Positions 12,301-25,099 are shown, numbered from the stretch's first letter. The stretch: DNA of 64,000 bases from Trachythela sp. YZ-2020 (GCA_016169945.1 JADLSH010000363.1:1-64000); one strand, 5' to 3'. Notes: generated from the letters alone by a model not told the origin. Translations and numbers: made by a program.

Positions 12301-13450
12301 TTTGGTAACTACATTATTTTATTTATTTATACATAAATATTTGAAAACATATGTTGTGTGTTGTGTATGGGTGTGTTGTGTGTGGAAGCACTGGCTCAAT
12401 ATGCCCCCTGGCAGTCCAGGTTGACTGCAGATAGCTGAAAAATATCTAGTCAAATTATCTGGTTGAGCACTGGATATATACTTTACATATTTAAGATCCC
12501 AGGCTTTCATATATCAACCCATGTTGGACCCCATCCATATGGTGAAGCCCCACACTTTTTGAACAACTTTATGCAATTTATAACCAGAAAAGAGGGCCTG
12601 CATCATAAGCAATATATTATATATAAATGTAATTCTGCTGGATATATGTATTCACTGTATCCGCCCCAGCTACTCGGGTGGATATGATTTCCGCTCCATC
12701 CCTAGCGCCTGACTAAAATCCCCAGCCCCAGATTATACCTTATCAAAGATGTATTTTCCCATTCTTTCTCTACTGATTCCTTGAATTTCCTGTAATTATT
12801 TCTCCTTGTTCTCTTTTTATCAGCTTTTGATTTTTTCTCTTCAATATTTAGATCTTTTACCTTCGTCAGCGCTTTGACAAGAGAATGGCCAGTTATCTTT
12901 TCAAACATAGGGTTCACCTGGTCGTACAATGACTTTGCAGTCTCGCATGCTTCACGGAGAGTAGTGTTACTGTTACGTGGTTGGCAGCATTGAGGTTGTT
13001 TTCCTTCATTAAGCTGGTGAATCTATTGGATTTTACAGGGAATAACGCTTGAATATTGCTGTATTTGAGCTGGCATGTCTTACAATCTTTGAACGTATGT
13101 TCAATTCGCATCGCTGAGGACAGTTCATTCCAAGCTTTGATATTGAACGCTGCTGTGTATTGATTGCGCTCTGCGATCTTCCTGTGATTCCACCGACTAA
13201 GTTTCTCGCGAAGAGGTGGGAAAATTGATTGAAAACGTTTCAGATCTACAGGAAAGTTCTCCTTACAGCCTTGAAATATATTCGAGAAGCGGTCATTGAT
13301 AATCCTTTCGCGTCTCATTCTCTTCGCACTTTATATTCTCGTCTGCGTCAACTTGTGCCGCGATTTGCCAAGCAACTCCTCGCGCAAAGCCGCACGTCAA
13401 AGGATGTAGGAACGTCCCACTCATTGAGAAACGTGTTGCCTCAAATGTAA
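9380..13450 (-). pseudogene. Decayed multi-exon gene of an unnamed repeated cnidarian-type family
   Basis: Minus-strand coding blocks lie in order at about 13,420-12,914, 12,929-12,702, 12,290-12,014, 11,990-11,773, 10,480-10,012, 10,008-9,559 and 9,540-9,380. Landmarks, N to C: FQGCKENFPVDLKRF; KGAGGEITVPCPETN with KILSGEMNVGELIVPRK; a helical EEVVNRLEMLNEKKDG region; RHILVWHD; DKMRFFHGDSPSRQYETGQ; GLTKTNLIRELNAR; and YEVLGFEPLHDIGKHIENL. Splice signals are visible: acceptor TTTTGTTTAG/TATGAG near 10,472, donor AGAAAG/GTAATT near 11,773, acceptor TTTTACAG/ATGTTT near 12,286. Frameshifts break it at about 10,415 and 10,187. I recognise the pattern as a high-copy family in cnidarian assemblies but cannot name a function; a mobile or virus-derived origin is possible. 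Confidence 0.6.
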
Positions 13451-13483
13451 TGAGCTACGCACTCTATAATATAGCGAACGTGT

Positions 13484-16125
13484 ATAGATTATTATTATTA
13501 TTATCTTCTTTATTAGGGTCAGATAAATTATATTTACAAATACTTTAATGATATAATAATAGTTAAATATACCTATATTAAACCTAATAAGGACCCTAAA
13601 CGGGCGAGGTACAAACGGGACTCGAAGAACCATGCAAGGTACCTGCCCAAACTTAATATAAACCAATTAAAGCAACCTAACTATTAAACTATTTCAAAAG
13701 ATTAAGCCCTATGGCAGGGACAGTCGCGAACCAAAGACCACGTACAAGCCATGTCAACGTCATAAATAGAGCTAACTATATTAGAGTATCTGCGCTTGAG
13801 TAAATTTCTAAAAGTACTAGGATAAACTATCAACGGAGACATCTTTGCAGACAGCGTTCCATGTCTTGATCGTACGGTTATAATAGGACGATTGGAAGGT
13901 GTTAGTTCTACACAGTTGACTTTGCAGAATGTATTTTGAGGTGTGACTCAGGCGCGTACGACCATGACTGACAAACGACACATAGTTATTAATGTTCACG
14001 TTCAAATATCCGAATATGGCTTTGAAAAAGAAACACCAGATCTCTGATTTCCCGGTCAAAAGTTAAAGTTGGCAGCAGATCCAAGGCCAACAACCGCTCT
14101 TTATAGGATAACTCCTCTGCTCTTCAAGATCCATCTTGTTGCTCGTCTTTGCACCCTTTCCACTCGTCTTGATAATTGAATGTTATTTACGGGCGACCAC
14201 ACCTCAGTTGCGTAGCTTAACTGTGATTTTACAAGACATAGAGAGATCGCCTGGATTTCACGTCCGTTAGCATGGTACATGTTCTTTAAGTACACCTAAC
14301 ATTTTGTTAGCCTTTGAGATGATGGAATTAATGAAGTTCCCATGACAATTTGGTGGAGGTGATAACTCCAAGATCTTTTCACTGTCAACACGAGTGAGCA
14401 TTTTAGTTCCGAGGACATAACCGTAAATGACAGGAGCTTTCTTGAGTAATGGTGAGTATTTGCACTTGGAGGCGTTGAAGTGAGGTTTTTTCCACACTCC
14501 AGTTATGTAGATTCGTCAATGATTGTTGTAAATATTCACAGTCATTAGAAGATATAATTGTTTTATGTAGTTTAGTGTCATCGGCATACAAGGCTGTCTC
14601 TGTTCCGAATTCCACAAAGTCTGGAAGGTCGTTAATAAAAATCACAAACAACAAGGGACCGAGAATGCTACCCTGGGGCACTCCAGAGGTGACCGGTGTC
14701 CATGTTGAAGCCACGCCGTCAATAACTACTCTCTGAGTCCTACCAGTAAGATAGTTGGCGAACCAACACAAAACGTTTCCTGTCACACCACAAGCTTCTC
14801 CAGAATGATTTTATAATCCACAGAGTCAAATGCTTTGGCGAAGTCGAGGTACAAGATATCAGTCTGGGTGTTCCTATCTAGATCCTGTCCGATATTATGA
14901 AGCACAGAGAGAAGTTGTGTGACACATGAACGATTTCTTAGAAAGCCGTGTTGAGATGGATTGATGAGGTGTGCAACGTGGCCGTAAAACCTTAAATAGA
15001 CGCACCGTTCCAAAACCTTACTTACGATGGGCAATAACGAGATGGGCCTGTAGTTTTCAGCTGGTTCCTTAGAATCTTTCTTGTGAATAGGTGTGACATC
15101 CGCTGATTTCCACTCGGAGGGAATGCGACTAGAGTTTAGCGAGAGGTTGAAGAGAGTACGAAGACTTGGAGCGATTTGTTGGCTGCATTCTTTTAGAAGA
15201 TGCGCAGGAATACCGTCCGGACCACTTGCTTTAGCTGTATCTAGATTTCTCAGGCAACTAGCGACGTCTTCCTCGCTTAGCGTTATCTCCCGTAGTTGTG
15301 AATCCGTTCTTAATTGCGAAGTTGCTTAATTGATGTTGGTTGGATGTTGAGGGATAGAAAACAGAAGAGAAATAGGAGTTAAAGAGGTCAGCTTTTTCGC
15401 AAGGTGTTTTTGCCAGTTTGCCCTTGTAAGTAATGATTGGATTTTGAGTTGATCGGTGATGAAATACAGCTTTATGGTAACTCCAAAATAGCTTCGGATT
15501 ATCGCTGAAAGAGTCCTTGATTTTAAATAAGTAGTCACGATGTTTCCGTTTTACAAGATATTTTATGGTTTGGCTAATTTCACGCAGTTTCCATTTTCGA
15601 TAATCAGTTCGACATTGACGATACTTCTTTAGCGCTGAATATTTCTTTCGTATAAAGTGTCTTACTTCTCCATCGATCCAAGGTGGCGAGTTGATATCTT
15701 TAACAGTTTTTACTGGGATAAATTTATGAACATCGTTTAAAAACCATTCTTTCCATTGTAGCCAGCATTCATCAATGTTTTCAGATGAAGAGGATTACAG
15801 GTTAAAAATCTTCGTAGCTCATCAACGTTTCCTCGCTTATAGTCGTAAACAGTACGTGTAACTGCTTTAGCACGGCGAAACTCTTGCTTAATTTGAAATT
15901 CGATCATGTGATGGTCCGTTGGAAAATTCAATTGTTCTGCTGGTAGTGTTGTTACATTCTTGATTATCTCAGGGCAGTTACATAATAGCAGATCAATTAT
16001 ACAGAGCCAACGATTGTGTTCTTCACTGCTGTAGAAAGTTTTGGAATTTGCGCCTAAATTTGAAACTTGCGGATTTGCGTCACTGATCTTGTGATAATTC
16101 GATAATTTGATATACGCCACTTAGA
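13484..16125 (-). mobile_element. 5'-truncated CR1-like non-LTR retrotransposon
   Basis: Minus-strand LINE ORF2. The 5' end (about 16,120-15,740) is the C-terminal part of an APE-type endonuclease (DLLLCNCPEI, then FPTDHHMIEF, the SDH-like motif). The RT follows at about 15,034-14,570, with YLDFAKAFDSVDYKIILEKL, the GVPQGSILGPLL motif and the catalytic YADD box. The tail (about 14,300-13,820) has LSYATEVWSPV and VERVQRRATRWI. Several frameshifts make it non-functional. The 3' end runs into a TAA-type microsatellite (complement of 13,487-13,502), the usual short-repeat tail for this group. A typical CR1/L2-type element would be longer at its 5' end. Confidence 0.88.
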
Positions 16126-18585
16126 TGCATATGAATTTTCGTGCGTTTTGTCGCCAAATAATATGGTAAAACATACTTATAGTCATCATGTATATTCGGC
16201 AAATATATGATCGGTAGAAGTACTTTTAATGCTATTACAGAAAGCAAATAGTATATATACATGCTGATTTTATGTACTATTGTCTATCATTATTATAAAT
16301 ATGTTGTCTATAATGCGCTATATCATTTTTAAAATACACAAATTTGCTACGAAAATGAACACATTCTGCTGTTTTCCCTTGTTCATGTCCACCATATTGT
16401 TAAACGCGACAATCACCATGGAAATAGCCATATTTTGGTGTTCAGCCGCTGCACCCATAACAAAAACAAGCAGGCGCGTTTTCATGATGGCGACGATTAT
16501 TATTTATGTCACGCGAAAAACACGTTCGACTTGCAGCAGGGTAAATGTAAGGGTTTTTTGTTGTTTTATCTACTGAAACCATTAACAAGGGAACAAAGTT
16601 TCTTTATGTAAATGGAGTTTCTTAAAGGAAATGGTACATTTATGTAAAGAATGGCATTTAATAAGGCGATTAAAAGTCTCATTATGCCGACCATCGTGAT
16701 ATAGTCACGTAAAATTATCAAACGAGGTCTGAATGTCAACTTTCCAAATTCAATTCGTAAACATTGGTATCAGATCAAACTGATTGTAGCAATTCTGCGT
16801 CATCTCCGGCACGAATTATGCTGCTGCAAAGCCCCTGAATAAAAAGTATCATTTTGCGTGTTGTTTCCCGTAATATCTATCACGTGATCGTCGCCATGAC
16901 AACAAAATGTTGGTCAACTTCAAGGAACTGTTGTGACAAATCTTTTAATACTCGAACGACAATAATTCAGTGATTAGTTATTTTTTTATAAATTTTTCTC
17001 TATTTCCTTTAATATACAAATTGGGACCCAGGCATTAATATACCTGAGTAGTCGTCCCAGGCCACCCCTCGGTCATCAGGGATAACACCTCACTATCCAA
17101 ACGGGTAAGTATGGTGAACGAAGGTGTTAACAATTAATAGTGTAATTGAAATTTGACCCCATAGCCTCGTTTTCGTGCTACACTCACTAAGATACCGCTG
17201 GTCCGCTGAAGCGGCATCAGCATATACGATAATAGCTATTCACTGACGCTTGTAATTGTATCCGAAGGAAACAGGAGAAAAATGTATTTAAAGTTTGTGT
17301 GTGACGTCAGAAAAATCAGGATTCCATTTTTCACGCGAGACAAGCCCTCGAATACCCACGCGTGTGGACAACGAATTTTGGCGCAATCGCGAACTCGTGA
17401 TATAAACTAAAAAAGGTTTGTTTATAATACATAAACTTCGTTTGTACTTTGTACAACTTTGTACAGCTACAGATTTCAAACTAATACAAATATGACTTTA
17501 TTTAATTAAAACTGTAGGGAGCCTCCTTAAGAGGGGGCTTCTGTAATATAACACTGTTCCTGTATACCACTTCTGTGGGCACATGTTCTTCCTGCGTGAG
17601 GTAGGATCTTGTTTGAAAAATAGAATAGTTAAAATAATAAAATAATAAATTATGATTTCTCTATAGCCTCTTGAAAATTTGCACTATCCTTAGCATTTAT
17701 CAGTCTTTGAAAATCATGTTTTAACTTCTGATAAGTTGTGTGTAAATAGTGCTGTTATCTACAACATAGAGTTACAAATCATAGAGTTACAAATTGTATT
17801 TGCAAGTATAAAAGACTAAAATCTGAAGGTTTCACAATTGTATTAATAATTACTCCCATGGGCTATAGGCCCTCATTCCTCAATGCACAGTTGTTTTAGA
17901 ACATAGATGTCAGATGTTGGAATCCACTGTAACCGCGTTACCTGCAAGTGACTGAAGCTAACTGCAAACCTGGGTCAGGAGGTCTTGTGCACGCTAGTAT
18001 ATTCCGAAATAGGGTACTTTATCAGACATGAGACACTGAGAGAGTGAGAGACAGTAATTGTTTAAAACTTGGAGTTCTTTTTAGCTCAATAGACAATAAG
18101 ATAACGCTTGTAATGAGATTTAATTTCCTATTTTGAGGATTTTCAATTTCGTATTTCAATTTAGTTCTTACAAATTAGTAAAAGTACAAACTTTATATTA
18201 TCAATATAAATACTAAATAACATTCTCTTTTCTATTTTCAAACTTTGTGTGGTTTGATTACTTTCCTGTTTTGTGGCCAAATTTTATTTATGAAATCTCA
18301 AGCAGTCAAGCCATGAGTTACATGTATGTTTCCTATTGCCAAAATGAACTTTCTCAGGCCCAATTGCTCAAAAAGTTTCCCTGGTGGCCCGGTCCCAAAT
18401 TATTTTTGGTTACATGCAAAAATAGTTTTCAAAATTATTTTTGGTTACATGTTTAATTACTTTTTCGGATTATTCTAGATACTCCTTCTGTTCTTCTTTT
18501 TTCCGAGATTAGAATAATTCCAATCTTCAATTTAGTTAAATTTAGGAAGCTTCTTTTACTGTTTAACATCCTTATAAACCCTAGT
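16126..18585. other. No gene recognised
   Basis: About 2.4 kb with only short motif-less frames. A short direct duplication (AAATTATTTTTGGTTACATG at about 18,398 and 18,433) is the only pattern I noted. Confidence 0.45.
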
Positions 18586-18589
18586 TCTC

Positions 18590-19075
18590 CATCTTCGTTT
18601 AAACAAATGTTTAAATTCTTATCTTCCACTCGAAAACGGGCTCTTACTAGAGCTTGTGCATACGACCTTAAACTGCCTTTCTCCCGTACTGACTCTGGTA
18701 AGAGGACATTTCTTCACAGTGCTTCAATTATTTTGAACGCCTTGGATGTCGAATGTAAACAACTTGCTATCTCACCCTCACGTTCCTCAGACGCTTTCAC
18801 TTTAATAACTAATGCCAAACACAAACTTCGTGCAATCTTTCTTAATAAGTTTAACTTTACTAACCATCTTGAAGACCTATTTTGTAACGATTGTAAATAT
18901 TACTATAAATTGTAGATGTATTAATTACTAAATGATTAACATTTTTCTCACATGTAAATAATAGAAATATCATTCAGTTATGTTTGTAAATATTGTAATA
19001 TTGTGAGGGCCGTATGTTAGATAACTATTATGGTTAATACGTTTCCCTCTTGAAATAAAGTTTTACTACTACTAC
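18590..19075 (+). pseudogene. LINE 3'-terminal fragment
   Basis: The frame at 18,607-18,915 encodes FSRTDSGKRTFLHSASIILN, resembling the LINE ORF2 C-terminal block 'R...GKRSF...AP.LWN'. A non-coding 3' part follows with AATAAAG and an ACT-type trinucleotide tail ending near 19,075. No RT motif remains. Assignment is by the C-terminal motif plus repeat tail. Confidence 0.6.
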
Positions 19076-19224
19076 TATGTCTTAGAAGCAATAAAAAAGT
19101 TCATACAGCCATAGACCTCGGCATTAATTGACCCATGGGGAATGTTACAACTCTTTACTCACATAATTCCATGAGGTTATTTGTTTACATTTTCAATATA
19201 GAAAACAGTGCATGTGCAATTTTC

Positions 19225-19345
19225 AGCCCGGTTTGCCGGAATGAAACGATTACATGTCGAATTTCATCCCGGCAAACCGGGCTAGCCCACTTTCAACAGC
19301 CGAGATATCAACAAAGCGGGCTGGACCGGCTCCCATGTAATCGCA
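19225..19345. mobile_element. Small GCCCGG-rich foldback MITE
   Basis: AGCCCGGTTTGCCGG (19,225-19,239) is perfectly inverted at 19,269-19,283. The segment ends in CCATGTAATCGCAATGC, and similar 'GTAATCG' ends and AGCCCGGTTT blocks recur inside the nested element at about 22,345-22,580, so this is a small repeat family. Confidence 0.6.
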
Positions 19346-19734
19346 ATGCAAAATTTATATAAGATTACTAAAGCCACTATTTGTTGAATATTAGTTTCTC
19401 ATCAGAGACTTTCTTCAAAGATCAGGCAGGAGGGCGGCCATTACCAATATCTTATTATTACCTTAGAACCTGTGATGTCCACCATAACTCAATAAAATTA
19501 CTTAAATTTTCGCTATAAGTCAGTAAAACCATGCAAAAATCCCTTTGACAACAAATAGTATCAAATACAGATGGTAAATCATAATTTTGGAAAGAAATTT
19601 AGTCAATTTTGGTTTGATATTTGACAAAACTTCGATAATGGTCATTGGTGCGACTTTGTAAAAGCCATGCGGGCGGAGGATGAGAAACTAATATTCAACA
19701 TAGTGGCCTAAAGTACGGGGGTATCCCGGTTTAG

Positions 19735-19800
19735 TGAGAAAATTTTAGGGGAGAAAATTTTAGGGGGGCAAATTTTAGGGGGGAAAATTTTGTTGGCAGA
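19735..19800. repeat. GGGGAGAAAATTTTA short tandem repeat
   Basis: Four imperfect copies of a unit of about 18 bp (AAAATTTTAGGGGGG) lie in a row. Confidence 0.6.
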
Positions 19801-19894
19801 CATTACTCCTGAAGGCATAATTATGTTCATGTGATTTGTTGTGCCAAGTGATAGACGGCCGGCCAAGGATAATAAAAGTGCCTAGAAAACACCT

Positions 19895-19981
19895 TTGATG
19901 GCATTTCGTGTTACAAGCAGGCAACCACCACAGAAATGTAGCTTAGACTTTGACAAAGACGACTAGGCCGGTTGCCATCCG
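19895..19981 (+). repeat. Left terminal inverted repeat of the CXC element
   Basis: Contains the 32-bp perfect outer block and, 43 bp further in, the 12-bp GGTTGCCATCCG block. Both are matched with equal spacing at the right end (28,425-28,511). Confidence 0.8.
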
Positions 19982-20456
19982 AGTTTCGAACTCTTTATCT
20001 AAAAATTTTGAGGTTTTCTGCAGCTATTTTACGCGCTACGATCTTGCTTGAAATATCCAAGTTAATTTCCATAGCAACAACTTCGTTATGCCTCTTTCTT
20101 GTGATTGGCCTGGTTATAATAACCCAGCCAATGAAAAACGGGTGAATCAACACATTCCCCTGGCACATTGCTTCCGGCGGATTGCATGCAAATTCCTCGA
20201 TCTAAATATTTAGCGAAATAAACCAATTTTTGGAACGTTCCATAAGGAAAACAACACAAAGTTTGTATAATATTTAAAATTTTATTGTTGCTATTCATTA
20301 TTACAATAATGTAAGTTACATTTTTTATTATATTTCGTTTTTGAGTGGGTGTTGACAGGTTTATGTTGGGACTTGGGTTGGGGTGTTGACAGATTGAATT
20401 GTCGATTCGACAGGATTATATTTATTTTAAAGTGTTCTAAAATAAATAATTACAAA

Positions 20457-21487
20457 ATGGCATCGGGTTCGAAACGTAAACGTCCGAATATAGTCCCTGT
20501 TACGGTTTTAAAAAAGAAGAAGGAGTCTTTAGATGCTTGTTTGTTTTGCCAAACTGGAAATGCCAGCGACCTGCGTTGTTCTTCGGCAGATGGAAGAAGC
20601 AAAGTGGTCCAATCTGCGATCGAGAGAAAAAAATACAAGGACGTTACATTAAGTAGCATTATTGTCTTTATTGATAGGGTACTTTTGTAAAAATTGTAAA
20701 AATATAAAGTGGCATCATGCATGCTATAGTAACTTTACACACCAGGGAAAAATTGATAGACTATAAAAAAAACATGAGGGAGTTCTGGGCACATCGGATC
20801 TCATTCCTACAACAAGTACCTGTACTAATCAACCATCTACACGTAGTAATATAAAAAAAGCTATAGACTGGAAGATGTGCATGTTTTGTCAAGAAGGTGA
20901 AAGTAAGAACATTAGAAATGTTGCAACCATGGAGCTCTCCCAAAAGATACTACATCTGTCTGGATTAGATTCTACCATGCAGGTCAGATTGGCAAACTTA
21001 AGTGACCTACAGTAGTAGCAGCAGAGGGTAGATATCATTTGAAGTGCTGGGTACAGTTTCAAAGGAAGGTAAGTAAGGTTAAGACTTTGGATGGGCGAGG
21101 GAGTAGGGACGATTGCTTAGCTCGACTATGTGCAGATATAACTTCAGGCTTAGGGTTAGGCCATGTGTATAATATGGGAAGGGTCTGGCTTTACTACACC
21201 AAAATGTGTCAAAGAGAAAAAGTTGAAATGCCACAAAAATATACTACACGGCGAAGTTCTTTTTACAATGATATTAAACAACTACTTGGAGAAAAGGCTG
21301 CTTTCGTTCGACCGATTGATCCAAAGTCACACCTCCTCATATACCCCAGTAATAAATCTAACTATGTTATTGCTGAACATCTGACTGCTGCCGAACAAGG
21401 AATTGTAGAAGATGAATTGGTTGTTGATGATGACTCTGATGATGAAATGATGTCACTCCAGTTAAAAATACCATGTTACTGGACTTG
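20457..21487 (+). pseudogene. CXC-element transposase-like gene, N-terminal part
   Basis: Starts MASGSKRKRPNI at 20,457, followed by a basic stretch and a putative zinc-binding region: CLFCQTG..., then FCKNCKNIKWHHACYSNFT at about 20,683-20,740, then MCMFCQEGESKNIRN at 20,876 onward, ending in EGRYHLKCWVQFQRK. Paired CxxC motifs followed by H...C suggest two related metal-binding modules. Frame changes near 20,675 and 21,012 (with two adjacent TAG triplets at about 21,012-21,017) show decay. The last block ends in an acidic stretch (VVDDDSDDEMM). Zinc-binding is inferred from cysteine spacing only. Confidence 0.6.
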
Positions 21488-22070
21488 ATCCATACTGCCC
21501 TGCATATCCGAACTGATTTAGAAAAACCACCAGGGCATAATGGTGGATGGACAGGCATTGACCAAGAGCATGTCACCAGGATTATACCAGACAGCTTGCA
21601 ACTTTTCCTCCAAATTCTGCTAGGGGGTACAGATGCAATAGAGCTAACATCAAGTAGAATGAATAAACAAACCTGCAACATTGCCCAGGACATTGTGTAT
21701 TCAGTTTCAAAAGGAGGTAAGTTAACCCCAAAACATATTGGTCTTGGTCTCACATTACATCAAGCAACAAGATCAGAAAAACTTGTTGATCTCTTTCATG
21801 CAGCTGGTCACACAATTGGGATGGACACAATTCGACGAATTGACACCAGCATTGCTAGTGATATTTTGACTCGGTATGAAGAAAATGGGTGTGTGTATGT
21901 TCCCTATGAGCTGGTTCCCTATTCTCCCGGTCATATGATTCTTGCCTCTTGTGATAATATTGATGTCTTAGAAGAAACACTGGATGGTAAGAATACATTT
22001 CACTGCACACAGATGATGCTGTGGCAAAGAGGACCACCTAAGATAAGGCCTAATATGGAAGTGAAGGTAC
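21473..22070 (+). pseudogene. CXC-element transposase-like gene, central part (before nested insertion)
   Basis: Continues the same gene with the block ATRSEKLVDLFHAAGHTIG and then ILASCDNIDVLEETLDGKN. The second motif ('D-N-x-D-x-x-x-x-T-L-D-G-K-N-T-x-H') is a hallmark of this repeated protein family and a candidate first acidic residue of an RNase H-like active site; that role is inference. The frame runs into the nested element at 22,071. Confidence 0.6.
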
Positions 22071-22097
22071 AGTACTGCTCAGAAATAACCTAACACT

Positions 22098-22225
22098 GCG
22101 TTCGCGTTCCATTTGCGTTCGGAACGCGTCCGGAATGCGTTCCGAACGCGTTCCGAACGCGTTCCAAAATGCGTTCCAAAGCGTTCGGAACGCGTTCCAG
22201 AGGAAACTTGGAAACGCGTTCCCCA
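22098..22225. repeat. Left subterminal GCGTTCC array
   Basis: About ten copies of GCGTTC(C/G), often as the palindrome GGAACGCGTTCC, fill this stretch. Subterminal arrays of this kind are often transposase-binding sites; that role is inferred. Confidence 0.75.
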
Positions 22226-23654
22226 CTTTGGTTAAAAACCGCGTTCTCGCATCGGAAATCCCGACACCGAATGAAACCTGAGCTACTGTACGGTTTGTGC
22301 TACTGTGAACTGTTATTTTAAGTTTCATCCCAGGCTGAAATTCCAGCCCGGTTTGACCGGGTAGCATGTAATCGCAAATAATTTTAAAAATCGTTTAAAT
22401 GGCTTTGTTTTGCGTGTTTTTTCAACTGTATATGTAACCACAGTCTCACACAAGTCAAATAGCCGAAAATGCTTCAAAGACAAAGACTTTATCATTTCAA
22501 CCCGGGCTAGAAAATAGCTCTGACTAAAACTCAGCCGGCTCAAACTGCCCATGAATATTCCTGCCCATGGCCATGTAATCGTGATCAACCTGGCTGAAAC
22601 GGATATCTTACTGCATACTTGCTACAGTTTTATTTTAACAATGACAAAAAAATGACAAAAAAGTTATTTGCGAAGTTGAGAAGTTCATATGAAATTCACA
22701 AGCCCGTTTGTAAACAAAGCCCCTGATCAATTGATTCCTGAGATAAAAGAAGCCAATCAAATGCTTTGTGCACAAACAGATTTGTGAATATATCATACTT
22801 CTGACCATTCCTTCTGAGTTCTGACCTTCGCCACGAACTTGCGAATTTCGGAACGAAGTTCGAAACATATTTGTCAAAAGTTATGTGAAATGATCTGTAC
22901 TTCTAGTTTACAGGATGGCTAATGAACTGGACGACCGTCCTTATACCTTGTGCTTTTTCCGGCATTGGTTTAAGCATCCTATAATTACCTATATAAATAC
23001 CTATAAAATTCATACAAAACCTTAAAAATTTAGAATTCACACATTCAAAACTCCTTCTGTGATCACAGAAACTTTGGTAGTGTAAACCGGGTTTTAGTCT
23101 GATGATGACTTTACAAAGTCCAAACACTGCATGTGTCTGTGTGATATTTTCACTACCTCTTTCGGAAACAAATTCAATAGCCTATTATGAACACACGATC
23201 AGTGACATGATCATTAGGATCCATTAGCGAAATTGTTTCGCCTGATGGGTTTAGATGAAATTAGCTCACTGCTTTGTCTCAGAGTTTTGATCACATACAT
23301 GTATGTGATGTCTTGCATTTTTGCCTCAATATATGCGATGGCTTCTGGTGCCAATTTAGTTTTTCGACCACTGCGTGGAGCGTCGCCTAAGTCGCCTGTC
23401 CTCGAATAACGCGACAGGAAAAGACTTATCGCACTTCTCGAGGTTTTAATCCCCTCTTGATCAAGTGATTATTTTATTTTTGTCTGTTTCATTCCGCTCG
23501 ATCGTAAAGAAATTATTCTTTTTCTCGCATATTCCGAAAGTTTCCCCATAGCTCTCAGTGTAAACACAAAATGTGAAAGTGAGTAAGTGACGCTAATTAA
23601 TACTCGGGAAATGGCGATAATTTCCGACGATGGCCGGTTTCATTACGAGTGTAA

Positions 23655-23808
23655 CCGGAACGCGTTCCGCAGTGGTTCCGGAACGCGTTCCGGTAAAAGC
23701 GGAACGCAAATGGAACGCTTAGGAACGCAAATGGAACGCAAATGGAACGCAAATGGAACGCAAATGGAACGCATTGACGAACGCGTTCCGGACGCGTTCC
23801 GAACGCGT
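23655..23808. repeat. Right subterminal GGAACGC array
   Basis: About twelve copies, mostly GGAACGCAAAT in direct tandem (11-bp period) plus GGAACGCGTTCC palindromes, mirror the left array. Confidence 0.8.
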
Positions 23809-23844
23809 TTTCTGTTAGGTTATTTCTGAGCAGTACTACCTCAT

Positions 23845-25098
23845 GGTTGTTTGGAGAAATTCCACAAGCTGGATTATGCATACCTTCCAGTGGGAGAGAG
23901 ACCTACTCCTGTTTTCCATCCAGATGTTAAGATAGAAAGCAAATGGTTTACGGAAATTGGTGATGAAATAGAGGCACAACTAAAGAATCTTACCTGGATA
24001 CTAGCAAGGATGCACAATGATGGCCAGCAAACAATCCCAGCGTGGGCAGCAGTTAATGAAGCAACCAGCATGATCAACCCTCCACTAACCACACCTGGTA
24101 TGCTACCAATTCTCCAAGCACCAGCAGATCACAACAACACCATGACAACTGTAATTAACCATTTTATGGCTATCACTGAGATTCTTGGCCAGCCATGCAC
24201 AGTTATAGTGGTAGATCAACCCCTGTACAGTAGAGGCAAAGAGCTTGTATGGGCAAATCCTGTGAAATACAAGAATGTGGTTTTAGTTATGGCATTTTCT
24301 GTTTAATTTTCTTAAGGCAATTGGACAACATATGGAGAATGCAGGTCTTGTAGATGTCTGGATTGAATCAGGGATCTTTGCACAAAATAGCACAGAGCAA
24401 ATGATGGAAGGTAAGGCATACTATAGAGCTGTCAGAGGGCATAGTCTACCTTATGAAGCATTGAGCCGAATTTACTGGTGCTATTTTATTAAATGGGTCA
24501 AAGAACAAGATGAAATAAGAGAGCCAGACCTCACACTTCAGCTTGAAGAGCTTGTTCAAGAATTTAGCCAAGGTGAATTAGACGGAAGAGTTGAGAAGGT
24601 AAGTAACTTGATCGAGACTTTAAGAGAGAGCAACGTAATTGGATTAATGGATGAATATGACTGCACTTTGAAGGACACACCCAATTTTATGCTGTGGAGG
24701 ACCTACATGAGGATGGTGGAAACATTGTTGAATTTCATAAGAGCAAACCGAGATGGTAATTGGCCTCTTCACTTGGATTCATTTGCTGAAATGATACCTT
24801 GGATGACAGTGTATGACCATACAAATTATGTAAGGGGTACCATTTATTTGTCTGAAATGAAAGGTCTCAGGATTTCACACCCAACAGTTTATAGAGAGTT
24901 CATGGATGGCAACTTTGTAGTGAGACGGAGCAACGCTAGATTCAATCAGATCCCTATTGACCAAGCGACAGAATGGCAAAACCGATTGTGCAAGATATCA
25001 AATGGAATCATTGGCATTACTAGGAATGATACAGCTAGGAGACAAATTTTGCATCACATGGGCAGAGCGTTCAGTCGTATCTCATTCAACCAAAGTTC
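23845..25098 (+). pseudogene. CXC-element transposase-like gene, C-terminal core
   Basis: The first block (to 24,303) has PAWAAVNEATSMINPP, LQAPADHNNTMTTVINH and VVVDQPLYSRGKELVWA. The second (24,310 onward) has HMENAGLVDVWIESGIF, GKAYYRAVRGHSLPYEALSR and a helical tail with LWRTYMRMVETLL and ISHPTVYREFMDGNFVVRRS. Both match the order expected for this repeated family. A small deletion/frameshift at about 24,290-24,310 removes the usual GGFH-like residues between the blocks. Asp in VVDQP and Glu in WIES are candidate catalytic acids by inference. Confidence 0.6.
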
Positions 25099-25099
25099 T

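Larger units (their letters stand above)
22071..23837. mobile_element. Nested 1.77-kb non-autonomous element with GGAACGC arrays
   Basis: Perfect 25-bp terminal inverted repeats: AGTACTGCTCAGAAATAACC... at 22,071-22,095, inverted at 23,813-23,837. Just inside each end are dense arrays of GGAACGC / GCGTTCC (about 22,098-22,225 and 23,655-23,808), in opposite orientation at the two ends. The interior holds GCCCGG-type MITE material (22,345-22,580) and no coding motif. It lies in the middle of the CXC-element gene, so it inserted later. The immediate flanks (GGTAC on the left, ACCTC on the right) give no clear target duplication. Confidence 0.8.

Noticed and set aside
21367..21753. 128-codon minus-strand ORF
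   Set aside because: Opposite strand of the CXC-element gene, with no domain signal.
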